Assembly (NCBI GenBank): GCA_028869395.1
Contig: JAGWSE010000046.1
Location: forward strand, 1 to 6,916
From: Alphaproteobacteria bacterium
Lineage (GTDB): Bacteria > Pseudomonadota > Alphaproteobacteria > Caulobacterales > Caulobacteraceae
Direction: 5' to 3'
DNA: 6,916 bases
Of this stretch, positions 1 to 6,755 are shown piece after piece. The notes under the pieces were generated by a model that searched no databases, was not told the DNA's origin, and was given only the letters and a program-made list of their open reading frames with translations. Numbering within the stretch: the stretch's first letter is position 1; the number at the start of each line of letters is the position of its first letter. The position numbers and the translations under genes were made by a program.

Positions 1-524
1 ATGGGGCGCCGGGCCCAGGCGCCGGTCGCGCCGAGCTCGCCCCAGGTGTGGCGGGCGTTCGCGTCCGAGCTCGCCACGAACAGCTTGCGGAGCTGATCGA
101 GGCTGATCCGGCCCAGCGGATTGCCGCGGCTCACCAGGACGGCCAGCGCCGGCGAGCGGCCGGCCTGGTCGAAGCTGCCGCGCGCCACCGGCACGCGCGT
201 CGGCGGGTAGCCGTAGACCCACTGGAAGGCCTTGGCCTCGGTCTCTTCCTGCGCCTCACGGCCGACGAGGGCGATGTCGGCGCGACCGCAATAGAGGGCG
301 GCGAAGGCCACGTCGCTGCCGGTGAGGTGCGCCTCGATCCGGATCTTCGGATGGATGCGATGGAAATCCTTCGTCCAGCGGGAGAGCGCGGCGGCCATCC
401 CGGGATTGCCCCACACACGGACCACGCCCGCGGGCCCCGCCGATGGCGGCGGAGGCGGCGCGGCGCGAGCCATCGGGGGGGTCACCAGCGCCAGCGCCAG
501 GAGCGGCCCAAGGCGGCGTCTCAT
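1..524 (-). CDS. PstS-like periplasmic substrate-binding protein SBP-D (3' end beyond window)
   Basis: This is the N-terminal 174 residues of a fourth PstS-like binding protein. The frame is open from ATG at 524-522 to the left edge, so the C-terminal half lies outside. Residues 1-22 form a Sec-type signal peptide (MRRR, then a Leu/Ala core, cleavage near ARA-A), followed by a Pro-rich linker. The type 2 periplasmic-binding fold starts at about residue 34 (VVRVWG). It continues through a ligand-loop equivalent TGSDVAF (68-74), an ADIALVGRE strand/turn (82-90), an NPLGRISLDQLRKLF segment, and a WGELG motif close to the edge. These match the three SBPs encoded upstream in order and spacing. The sequence stops just before the position equivalent to the SGT phosphate-contact motif, so its binding class cannot be judged. 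The start is supported by GGAGAGG upstream and an ATGA overlap with the preceding gene, which implies translational coupling. The ligand is unknown; phosphate or another oxyanion is the family default. Confidence 0.85.
   Translation of the reverse strand, partial: MRRRLGPLLALALVTPPMARAAPPPPPSAGPAGVVRVWGNPGMAAALSRWTKDFHRIHPKIRIEAHLTGSDVAFAALYCGRADIALVGREAQEETEAKAFQWVYGYPPTRVPVARGSFDQAGRSPALAVLVSRGNPLGRISLDQLRKLFVASSDANARHTWGELGATGAWARRP
521..524 (-). promoter_or_regulatory. ATGA stop/start overlap (translational coupling)
   Basis: The SBP-D start codon (524-522) and the SBP-C stop codon (523-521) share two bases as ATGA on the minus strand. This is a classic arrangement for re-initiating ribosomes and for keeping two products at matched levels. 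Confidence 0.85.
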
Positions 525-1582
525 GCGAGCCTCTCCAGCTGGCGGGCGCGCGCGGCTTCGCCGAGCGGCAGGTAGCGGCTGGCGTCGATCAGCGCCTGCT
601 GGCCTTCTCGGCTCAGGATGTAGCGCAAGAGCTCACGCACGGGGGGCGCAAGCGGCCGGCCAGGCGCCCTGTCGACGATCGCCGGGATGATGCGCACCAG
701 CGGATAGGCTTGCGAAATGAGGGTCTCCGGCGTCGCCATGCAGGCGGGGCCGCCGTCCTTCCAGGAGAGCGCCAACGGCTTCACGTCCCGGTTCTTGAAG
801 CGCACGTTGGAGATGCCGACGCCGAACCGGTCCGCGCCGACGGCGTCGACGATCTTCTGTCCTCGGTCGGACTTCCTGCCATCTGCAGAGGTGCTGGTCG
901 AGAACTCGGTGATCGCCGGATTCCAGCGGTGGCTGCCGCCGAGCACGCGCTCGCGGAAGAAGAGGCCGAAGTCCTCGTCGACCTTCCACCCGTACGGATG
1001 GATCGGCCGTTCGGCCCAGTCGCCTGCGAGGCCAAGGTCGCCCCAGAGGCGCAGATTGCGGGGGCGGAGCCTGTGGTCCTCCCCGAAGATCCCCTCGAGC
1101 TGCGGCACGGACAGCCGCGTCAACGGGTTGTCCCTGTGGACGAAGATCATGTGGGCGTAGTCGAAGAAGTCGACATCGACGCTGCCCGTGGCGATCGAGA
1201 TATCGGTGGGCGCGTAGCCGCGCGCCCGCGTGAAGGCGCGGACCGCGTCGGGGCTGATCTCCTCGCCCAGGATCGCGATATCGCCTGCGCCCGTGTAAAG
1301 CGCCCCCACCGCCGAGGCGGTGCCGTAGAGCTGATAGCCGAAGCGCACGCCGGGCTGGCGGCGCTGGAACCCCGCCATCCAGACCTTCACCAGGTCGCCC
1401 AGGAAATCGTGGGTCGGGCTGCCGTGGCCCCAGAGCCGGACCAGCCCGCTCACCTGCGCCGCCGGCCGATAGGCGGGCAGACGGTCCACGAAGGCCGTGG
1501 CGGGCGCCGGCGCGGCAAGCGCCAGCCGGGGAGAGAGCGCGGCCCCGGCCGTCAGCCTGGCGAAGGCGCGCCGGTTCAGCAT
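521..1582 (-). CDS. PstS-like substrate-binding protein SBP-C with Tat-type leader
   Basis: This is a complete exported protein of 353 residues. The leader (MLNRRAFARLTAGAAL, residues 1-16) fits the twin-arginine pattern [ST/N]RRxFxx with an Ala-rich core and cleavage near residue 24, so export in folded form is inferred. A PBP-like domain fills residues 46-350: GLVRLWG (46-52), YGTASAVGALYTG (86-98), GDIAILGEE (100-108), NPLTRLSVPQLEGIFG (152-167), WGDLGLAGDWA (180-190), HRWNP (218-222), then YPLVR, APGRPL and SREGQ near the C-terminus. Length is normal for PstS. Where classical PstS has SGT, this protein has W-K-V-D-E-D-F (199-205), which puts acidic residues in the pocket and argues against plain phosphate binding. 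The start codon is one base downstream of the preceding stop with only a weak ribosome site, so translation probably depends on coupling. The family call is confident; the ligand is unknown. Confidence 0.88.
   Translation of the reverse strand: MLNRRAFARLTAGAALSPRLALAAPAPATAFVDRLPAYRPAAQVSGLVRLWGHGSPTHDFLGDLVKVWMAGFQRRQPGVRFGYQLYGTASAVGALYTGAGDIAILGEEISPDAVRAFTRARGYAPTDISIATGSVDVDFFDYAHMIFVHRDNPLTRLSVPQLEGIFGEDHRLRPRNLRLWGDLGLAGDWAERPIHPYGWKVDEDFGLFFRERVLGGSHRWNPAITEFSTSTSADGRKSDRGQKIVDAVGADRFGVGISNVRFKNRDVKPLALSWKDGGPACMATPETLISQAYPLVRIIPAIVDRAPGRPLAPPVRELLRYILSREGQQALIDASRYLPLGEAARARQLERLA
530..536 (-). promoter_or_regulatory. Ribosome binding site of SBP-D
   Basis: GGAGAGG on the minus strand inside the end of the SBP-C gene, 5 bases before the ATG at 524 (8 bases from the GGAG core). 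It supports initiation at the ATGA overlap. Confidence 0.7.
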
Positions 1583-1583
1583 G

Positions 1584-3341
1584 TCACTGATCCAGCTTCT
1601 TGAGCTGCTCTTCCAGGTACGCCCTGTTGAGCGGATAATAGTAGCCGACGCGGGCCATGATCTCCTGGCCTTCGCGGCTCAGCACGAACCGCATGAACTC
1701 ACGCACCTTCGGATCTAGCGGCCGGCCCGGCGCCTTGTTGACATAGAAGTAGGCGTCGCGGATCAGCGGGTAGGTGCGGTTGGCCACGTTCTCCGGCGTC
1801 AAGGCCACCGCCGGCTCGCCCGTGTGCGGGGCGATCTTCAGCACCTTGAGGTCCGGATAATCGTTGACGTGCAGCAGCGCGGCGATGCCCATCGAGTACT
1901 TGTCGTGCTCGAGCGCCTTCAGCGCCTCGTCGCTGTCGACCTTGGCGCCTGCCGCATCGGGCGAGGTCTGCTTGGTCTCGACGTATTCCCGGAAGTTCGG
2001 GTTCCACTTGTGCGACCAGTGGAACCAGTGCCGCTCGATGGCGATCGCGAAGCCCGGCGCGGCATAGCCGAATGTGCCGATCTCGTGCCTGGCGAAGGCG
2101 CCCTTCAGGCCAAGCTGGCCCCAGGTGCGGATGTCCTGCGCCTTCGAGCGCGCGTACTTCGAGGTGAAGCGGTAGTCGTTGTCCACCCGCTCCCAGCCGC
2201 CGGACCGCTCAGCGCCGAAGACGCCCTTCAGCTGGTCGACCGAGATCTCGTTGAGGGGGTTGTCCTTGTTGACGACGATCGCCCAGGCGAACAGCGAGCC
2301 GCGCTTCTCGTAGCCGCCGGTGGCCACCGAGATCTCGGTGGGCATGTATCCGAAGGCGTCGTGGAACGGCATCATGTCGGTGATCTTGGCGTCGTCGCCC
2401 ATGGGCGCGATGTCGGAGATGCCGGTGTAGAGGCCGGCGATCGCGCCCTCGGAGGAGCCGATCTTGCTGACGGTGATCACCACGTCCGGCTGATACTTGT
2501 TGAAGCCGTCGGCGAGCTGCTGCGTGGCGTTCTTCAGCTCGCTGCCCACGATCCGGAGGCTGCCCACGACGTGGTATTGCGGCACATAGTGGGGCAGGTC
2601 CGGAAGCTGCGGCGGCGGCAGCTCCGCATAGTGCGCCACCTGCTCGAGCAGCGGCGCCTGCAGCGAGGCCTGGGTGCGGTCGAACTGGGCGAAGGTCGGG
2701 TCGGAGGAAAGGTCGGCCCGAAGCGCCTTCTCGGCCGAGGGGGCCTGATCGAAGGCGACGGAATCCCGGTACTCCTCGACGCGGACCACCCGCCCCTCCC
2801 CGCCCGGCGCGCGCTCCAGGAAGGTGCGCGAGCTGATCAGGCCGGCCTTGGCCTTCTCCGCGCCCATCAGCGGGACGAGATAGTCCTTGGCGTAGCGCTC
2901 GTACTCGGCGGCGGCGACCTTCGGCTGCAGGATCTCGACCCGATAGGTGGAGAGGTTGGAATCGCGGGGATAGAGGTCGGTGGCCTCCAGCACGTCGGCG
3001 CGACGGACCTCCAGTTGAGGCGCCAGTTTCGGCGCATCGACCCTGGCCCATCGCTGGTAGTCGCCCTCGCTGGGGAACTCGAGCTCGACGAGCGTCTGGA
3101 AGCCCGAAGGGGCGGGGCTGACGTTGTTCAGCCAGATCGCGTCGGAGACCTCGCCCGACTGCCGCCACGCCGACAGGATCTCCCTGAGGTTCGCCTGCGG
3201 CTTCGCGCCGACAGGCAAGGTCACCAGCACATTGGCGGGCGTCGCCGCCGCCGCCCCGGCGCTGAGCGCGACGAGGCCCAGGGCGCCGGCGGCGGCCGCG
3301 CCGGAGGTCAGCAGACGGCGCCGGATGTTCGACGGACTCAT
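1584..3341 (-). CDS. Two-part SBP-B: tandem ferredoxin-like domain fused to PstS-like binding domain
   Basis: The protein has 585 residues from ATG at 3341, far longer than the usual 320-350 of PstS proteins. Residues 1-33 are a twin-arginine-like leader (NIRRRLLTSGAAAAG, then a hydrophobic Ala/Leu run). Residues 34-241 read as two beta-alpha-beta-beta-alpha-beta units, about 37-121 and 131-241, like the dimeric alpha/beta-barrel families NIPSNAP, EthD and Dabb. This is judged by predicted pattern, not by a database hit. A Pro-rich hinge (PPPQLPDLP, 242-250) leads to a PBP-like domain (256-585): IGSSEGAIAGLYTG (294-307), NPLNEISVDQLKGVFG (361-376), DIRTWGQLGLKGA (403-415), HKWNP (444-448), and YPL, APGRPLDP, SREGQ and YYPL at the end. 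The PstS SGT is replaced by APG (428-430). An in-frame ATG at 3401 would add 20 residues and overlap the previous stop as ATGA. I prefer 3341 because it leaves a normal leader. Ligand and role of the extra domain are unknown. Confidence 0.85.
   Translation of the reverse strand: MSPSNIRRRLLTSGAAAAGALGLVALSAGAAAATPANVLVTLPVGAKPQANLREILSAWRQSGEVSDAIWLNNVSPAPSGFQTLVELEFPSEGDYQRWARVDAPKLAPQLEVRRADVLEATDLYPRDSNLSTYRVEILQPKVAAAEYERYAKDYLVPLMGAEKAKAGLISSRTFLERAPGGEGRVVRVEEYRDSVAFDQAPSAEKALRADLSSDPTFAQFDRTQASLQAPLLEQVAHYAELPPPQLPDLPHYVPQYHVVGSLRIVGSELKNATQQLADGFNKYQPDVVITVSKIGSSEGAIAGLYTGISDIAPMGDDAKITDMMPFHDAFGYMPTEISVATGGYEKRGSLFAWAIVVNKDNPLNEISVDQLKGVFGAERSGGWERVDNDYRFTSKYARSKAQDIRTWGQLGLKGAFARHEIGTFGYAAPGFAIAIERHWFHWSHKWNPNFREYVETKQTSPDAAGAKVDSDEALKALEHDKYSMGIAALLHVNDYPDLKVLKIAPHTGEPAVALTPENVANRTYPLIRDAYFYVNKAPGRPLDPKVREFMRFVLSREGQEIMARVGYYYPLNRAYLEEQLKKLDQ
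2096..2136 (-). repeat. 41-bp near-identical segment shared with SBP-A (copy in SBP-B)
   Basis: This stretch encodes most of DIRTWGQLGLKGA in SBP-B and matches 3916-3956 at 40 of 41 bases (mismatch at 2112 versus 3932). Flanking DNA is much more diverged. It shows common ancestry of the two binding domains. Confidence 0.8.
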
Positions 3342-3397
3342 GATCGCAATCTCACGGGCTGAGGCGCCTACATGGGCGCGAGGAAAGGAAGGAGTCC

Positions 3398-3401
3398 TCA
3401 T
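3398..3401 (-). promoter_or_regulatory. Possible ATGA overlap between SBP-A stop and an upstream SBP-B start
   Basis: The SBP-A stop (3400-3398) overlaps an ATG (3401-3399) in frame with SBP-B. A GGGAG lies 9 bases upstream of that ATG. If used, SBP-B gains 20 residues before its twin-arginine leader. The competing ATG at 3341 has only a weak GTGAG-like site but gives a leader of normal length. Which is used cannot be settled from sequence alone. Confidence 0.45.
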
Positions 3402-4462
3402 GGCGCGAGGCTCCCGAGCTGTTCGGAAACGGTGGCGGCGGGCAGCGGGAGATAGCCCCCCGCGGCCACCATCGCCTGGCCCTCGGGGGTGAGGACATAG
3501 CGAAGGAAGGCCTCGAGTTTCGGGTCCAGCGGCTTGCCCGGCGCCCGGTCGAAATAGATGTAGATGCTGCGGACCAGGGGATAGCTGCGGTCCTGGAAGC
3601 TCGCCCGACTGGGCGCGACCGCCCGCCCGCCACCGCGCGGGGCGAGCGCGATGGCCTTGAGGCCCTTGATCCCCTTGGCCTGGGACATGATCGTCCAGGC
3701 GATCCCATAGGGATCGCGGGCGAGTTCATGGGTCAGCATGTAGCGGGCGCCCAGCGTCTGGCCCTTGTCGTCAGGGTCGATCTGCTTGCTGCCGGTCTCG
3801 ACGTAGCCCTTGTAGTTCGGGTTCCACTTGTCGGAATTGCCGAGCACCTTCAGCTGGAAGAACCGCGCCGTGCCCGAGGCGGCGTGTCCGTAGGTCTGGA
3901 TCGGCTTGTTCGCCCAGGCGCCCTTCAGGCCGAGCTGGCCCCAGGTGCGGATGTCCTTCTCGGGCCCGCGCCCGTCCTTGGGCGTCCAGACGAAGCCGCG
4001 CAGCCCCCCTGTCCGCGCCGAGCCGAAGACGCCGTCGAGCTGATCGATCGTGAGGTGGGTCAGCGGATTCTTGGCGTTGACGAAGACGACGGGCCCGTTC
4101 GAGCGGCCCTCCAGGTCGTAAGCGCCCGAGGCAACGACGATTTGGGATTCATGGTAGCCGCGCGTCTCGAAGAAGCTGAGTTCCTCCGTGATCGCCGGTT
4201 CCCCGCCGTCGACCCCCAGGTCGGCCACGTGCGTCACCAGACCTGGGATGGCCGCGTCGCTGGTGGGCAGGGTGTTCTGGAAGCTGACGCCCGGATGCAG
4301 CGCCTCGAAGCCCTTCTCCCAGCTCTCGACCACACCGCCCATGCCGAAGCCGTAGATGCGGATCACCCCTTCGAGGTGGTCCTGCGCGGGCGCCGCGGCC
4401 GCGGACCCGGCCCCCGCCAGGAGCAGGCTCATCATGATCGCCAGGGGAACCCCGCCTCGCAC
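3398..4462 (-). CDS. PstS-like substrate-binding protein SBP-A, GTG start
   Basis: This is a 354-residue exported binding protein. GTG at 4462-4460 is chosen because a perfect GGAGG lies 7 bases upstream and the resulting N-terminus is a clean Sec signal peptide (MRGGVPLAIMMSLLLAGAG, cleavage near residue 24). The ATGs at 4435 and 4432 would shorten it too much. The PBP-like fold spans 32-350: GVIRIYGFGMGG (32-43), a ligand-loop equivalent PTSDAAIPG (66-74), ADLGVDGGE (80-88), NPLTHLTIDQLDGVFG (132-147), DIRTWGQLGLKGAWA (170-184), KWNP (212-215), YPLVR (294-298), APGKPLDP (307-314), TPEGQ (325-329) and YLPL (337-340). It is the only complete copy that keeps a PstS-like ASGTARFF (195-202) where phosphate is held by SGT, so it is the best candidate for oxyanion binding. 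It sits directly behind the outer-membrane receptor, which suggests it receives the imported ligand (inference). Confidence 0.9.
   Translation of the reverse strand: MRGGVPLAIMMSLLLAGAGSAAAAPAQDHLEGVIRIYGFGMGGVVESWEKGFEALHPGVSFQNTLPTSDAAIPGLVTHVADLGVDGGEPAITEELSFFETRGYHESQIVVASGAYDLEGRSNGPVVFVNAKNPLTHLTIDQLDGVFGSARTGGLRGFVWTPKDGRGPEKDIRTWGQLGLKGAWANKPIQTYGHAASGTARFFQLKVLGNSDKWNPNYKGYVETGSKQIDPDDKGQTLGARYMLTHELARDPYGIAWTIMSQAKGIKGLKAIALAPRGGGRAVAPSRASFQDRSYPLVRSIYIYFDRAPGKPLDPKLEAFLRYVLTPEGQAMVAAGGYLPLPAATVSEQLGSLAP
3916..3956 (-). repeat. 41-bp near-identical segment shared with SBP-B (copy in SBP-A)
   Basis: This is the partner of the segment at 2096-2136, in the same orientation and at the same place in the protein (SBP-A residues about 169-182). 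Even synonymous positions agree, apart from one base. Confidence 0.8.
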
Positions 4463-4469
4463 GCCGCCG

Positions 4470-4474
4470 CCTCC
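4470..4474 (-). promoter_or_regulatory. Ribosome binding site of SBP-A, overlapping receptor stop
   Basis: GGAGG on the minus strand, 7 bases before the GTG start at 4462. Its first G is also the last base of the receptor's TAG stop. This fixes a non-ATG start and ties translation of the two genes together. Confidence 0.85.
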
Positions 4475-6741
4475 TAGAAGCGCGCCGAGAGCGACACGGT
4501 GATGTTGCGCGGCGCGCCGGGCGCGATCTGGATCGGACCCGTGGCTCCCGCGCTCTCGTAATACCGCTCGTCGAGCAGGTTCCCGAACTTCAGGTTCGCC
4601 TGCCAGTTGGCGTGCTCGTAGTAGATCACCGCATCCACCACGGTGTAGGCCGGCAGATCGAGCCGGGTGGGCTTGCTGCTGGTCACCTGCACCCCTTCCC
4701 GGTCGCCCGTGTAGGTGACGCCGAGCCCGAGGCCGAAACCGCGCGGCAGGTCGTAGCGCGACCAGATGTTGGCGCTGTTGTCGGCCACGTTCGGCCGACG
4801 CTTGCCCACCTGGAACGGGTCGGTCGGGTTCTTGATGGTCCGCGCGTTCAGGTGCGAGTAGCCGAAGATCACCTGCCAGTTCTCCAGCGGGCGGAGGTTG
4901 GTCTCGAACTCCATACCGTCGGAACGCACCTCCCCTACCTGCTGCGAGCAGGTGCCGAGATCGCAGGCGAAGGTCGTGAGCACGTTCGTCTCGTTGATCC
5001 GGAAGAGCGCGAGGGTCGCCGTGACGCGGCCTTCCCACAGCCCTTCCGTCTTGAGGCCGGCCTCGTACTGCGTCGCCTCCACCGGCTGGAAGCTGTTCTG
5101 GCCGTTGATGTCCTGGGCCGTTACGTCGGGCGGTACGAAGGATTCGGCGTAGCTGACGTAGGCCGTCCAGTGCTTGCTGGGTTGGTAGAGCAGGCCCGCG
5201 CTCGGCAGGATGGCCCGCGTGAACGTCCGGCGCACCGGCGCCTTGCCAGGCGCACGCATCTCGTCGAAAGCCTGATGCTCGCTGAACGTCCGGCCCGCCA
5301 GCGAGACCTTCAAGGTGTCCGTCAGGCGGATCAGATCGGAGTAGTAGAGGCCGGCGTTCCAGTCCTTCGTGATCCGGTTGGTGAGGAGCCGCGCCTGATT
5401 GGCGAGCCCGGAATTGGTGGCCGGCAGGGAATCGAAATCGGGGATCTGGGCGTAGACGGGATCGTAGAGCGATATGTCGAGGCACGTGCCGCCGGCCGGG
5501 CACAGGCCCGTGGTCTTGTTGCGCACCGTCGAATTGAAGAACTTCAGGCGGTTCTCGTGGATTTGGTACTGGCCGAGCGTCACCCCGACGATGGCCTTGT
5601 TCTCCAGGCCGAAGAGCGTGAAGGCGTCCGTCAAGCTCGAGTCGATGTAGTTGTACTTGCGGTCCGTCTGCAGCCACCGGGCCCGGCGCTGTACGCGCCA
5701 GCCGGAATCGGGGCCCGATCCGGCGACGAAGAAGGCGCCGGTGCTGCTGATCTCCTTCTGGTCGCTGTTGTACTGCACGAGCCGCGCGCCGGTGTGCCAC
5801 CTCAGACCGTTCGCGAACTCATGGTCGAGGAAGACCGTCTCCGAGACGCCGATCTCGGAACGATAATTGCCCGGCTCCTGGTAGACGGTGGTGATCGGGG
5901 CGACGAGCGAGATGTCGTTGTTCGGGGCGGTCAGGCCCACGTCGAATCCCGAGCGGGCGTTGCGGTACTCGAACTGGGCGGTCAGGGTCGTGGCCTCGTC
6001 GAGGTCCCATGAGACCATGGGGGCGACATAGGTCCCGTGGTCGTACTGGAAGTCGCGGAACTTGTCGGCGTTGCTGAGCTCCCCGATGACGCGGAACCGC
6101 ACCTTGCCGTCCGCCCCCACCGGACCGGTGGTGTCGAGGTCCAGGACGTATCCGTTGCGCGAGAAGGCGCCCAGCCGGTCGCCGGCGTAGGTGGATCCCC
6201 GCGCCTGCAACATCGTCTCCGCGTGCGCGGCGGGCTTCTTGGTGATCATGTTCACGAAGCCGCCCGGCTGCATCTGGCCGTAGAGGACCGACATGGGGCC
6301 CTTCACCAGCTCCACCCTGTCGATGCCGACCGTCGGCGGCGAGTTGTAGCGGCCGGTCAGCCCGGGCAGGCCGTCAACGAGAATCGCGTTCGGGTCGGTG
6401 CCGCCCGACGAGAAGCCACGCAGGTTGATGTCGTATCCCGTGTTCCCCGCCTTCTTCACCCCCGTCATGTAGCTGTAGAGGTTGGCGAGTTCGGTGGTGT
6501 CCACCGACCTCACGAAACTGTCGGAGTAGCTCGCGACCGAATAGGGCGTGTCGAGCACCGGGACGTTCATCTTCATGGCGCTCTTCGCGCCGGTGTCGAA
6601 GAACTGGCCGGTGACAACGACGGCGGCCACGTCAGTGGGCGCGGTGCGCGCGGCGGCCGCCTCGGCCGCATGGGCCGCGTGCGCGTGGAACCCGCCCAAG
6701 GCCAGCAGGATGGCCGTGGTCTGGACGTAGCTGGCCTTCAC
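4474..6741 (-). CDS. TonB-dependent siderophore-type outer-membrane receptor
   Basis: This is a 755-residue outer-membrane importer that would use TonB/ExbBD energy to bring a bound ligand into the periplasm. Residues 1-26 are a signal peptide ending HAAHAA-E. A TonB-box-like DVAAVVVTG (37-45) follows. The plug domain (about 58-170) shows the features of siderophore receptors: VPVLDTPYSV, LANLYSYMTGV, INLRGF (105-110), AILVDGLPG (119-127), IDRVELVKGPMSVLYGQ (140-156), GGFVNMITKKP (160-170). The 22-strand barrel fills the rest. It includes LLDERYYES near the end and a C-terminal SLSARF with final Phe, the usual outer-membrane assembly signal. GTG at 6741-6739 is chosen because GGGGGGA lies 7 bases upstream and the leader begins there; an upstream ATG at 6873 would add 44 Arg-rich, non-signal-like residues. 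Four cysteines form two close pairs (414/420 and 593/598). The substrate is uncertain: the family suggests ferric siderophores, but the neighbours are PstS-like. Confidence 0.93.
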   Translation of the reverse strand: MKASYVQTTAILLALGGFHAHAAHAAEAAAARTAPTDVAAVVVTGQFFDTGAKSAMKMNVPVLDTPYSVASYSDSFVRSVDTTELANLYSYMTGVKKAGNTGYDINLRGFSSGGTDPNAILVDGLPGLTGRYNSPPTVGIDRVELVKGPMSVLYGQMQPGGFVNMITKKPAAHAETMLQARGSTYAGDRLGAFSRNGYVLDLDTTGPVGADGKVRFRVIGELSNADKFRDFQYDHGTYVAPMVSWDLDEATTLTAQFEYRNARSGFDVGLTAPNNDISLVAPITTVYQEPGNYRSEIGVSETVFLDHEFANGLRWHTGARLVQYNSDQKEISSTGAFFVAGSGPDSGWRVQRRARWLQTDRKYNYIDSSLTDAFTLFGLENKAIVGVTLGQYQIHENRLKFFNSTVRNKTTGLCPAGGTCLDISLYDPVYAQIPDFDSLPATNSGLANQARLLTNRITKDWNAGLYYSDLIRLTDTLKVSLAGRTFSEHQAFDEMRAPGKAPVRRTFTRAILPSAGLLYQPSKHWTAYVSYAESFVPPDVTAQDINGQNSFQPVEATQYEAGLKTEGLWEGRVTATLALFRINETNVLTTFACDLGTCSQQVGEVRSDGMEFETNLRPLENWQVIFGYSHLNARTIKNPTDPFQVGKRRPNVADNSANIWSRYDLPRGFGLGLGVTYTGDREGVQVTSSKPTRLDLPAYTVVDAVIYYEHANWQANLKFGNLLDERYYESAGATGPIQIAPGAPRNITVSLSARF

Positions 6742-6748
6742 CTCGTCT

Positions 6749-6755
6749 TCCCCCC
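6749..6755 (-). promoter_or_regulatory. Ribosome binding site of the TonB-dependent receptor
   Basis: GGGGGGA on the minus strand, 7 bases before GTG at 6741. It decides between the GTG start and the longer reading frame from 6873, whose extra residues do not look like a signal peptide. Confidence 0.7.

Noticed and set aside
443..1603. Plus-strand open frame of 386 codons opposite SBP-C and SBP-D
   Set aside because: It is low in recognisable motifs and Arg/Ala/Val-rich. It spans the junction of two supported minus-strand genes.
1824..3362. Long plus-strand open frame of 512 codons opposite SBP-B
   Set aside because: It is a shadow of the minus-strand gene in GC-rich DNA. Its translation is Arg/Val/Gly/Leu-rich with no recognisable domain, while the opposite strand encodes a clear binding protein.
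4463..5800. Upstream extension of the SBP-A frame, giving an 800-residue fusion
   Set aside because: The extension is out of frame inside the receptor gene, rich in Arg/Pro/Gly, and lacks a domain. The GGAGG-GTG start at 4462 with a signal peptide explains the gene fully.
4612..6012. Plus-strand open frame of 466 codons opposite the receptor
   Set aside because: It has the same shadow composition and no motifs. The minus strand has an unambiguous TonB receptor with all plug and barrel landmarks.
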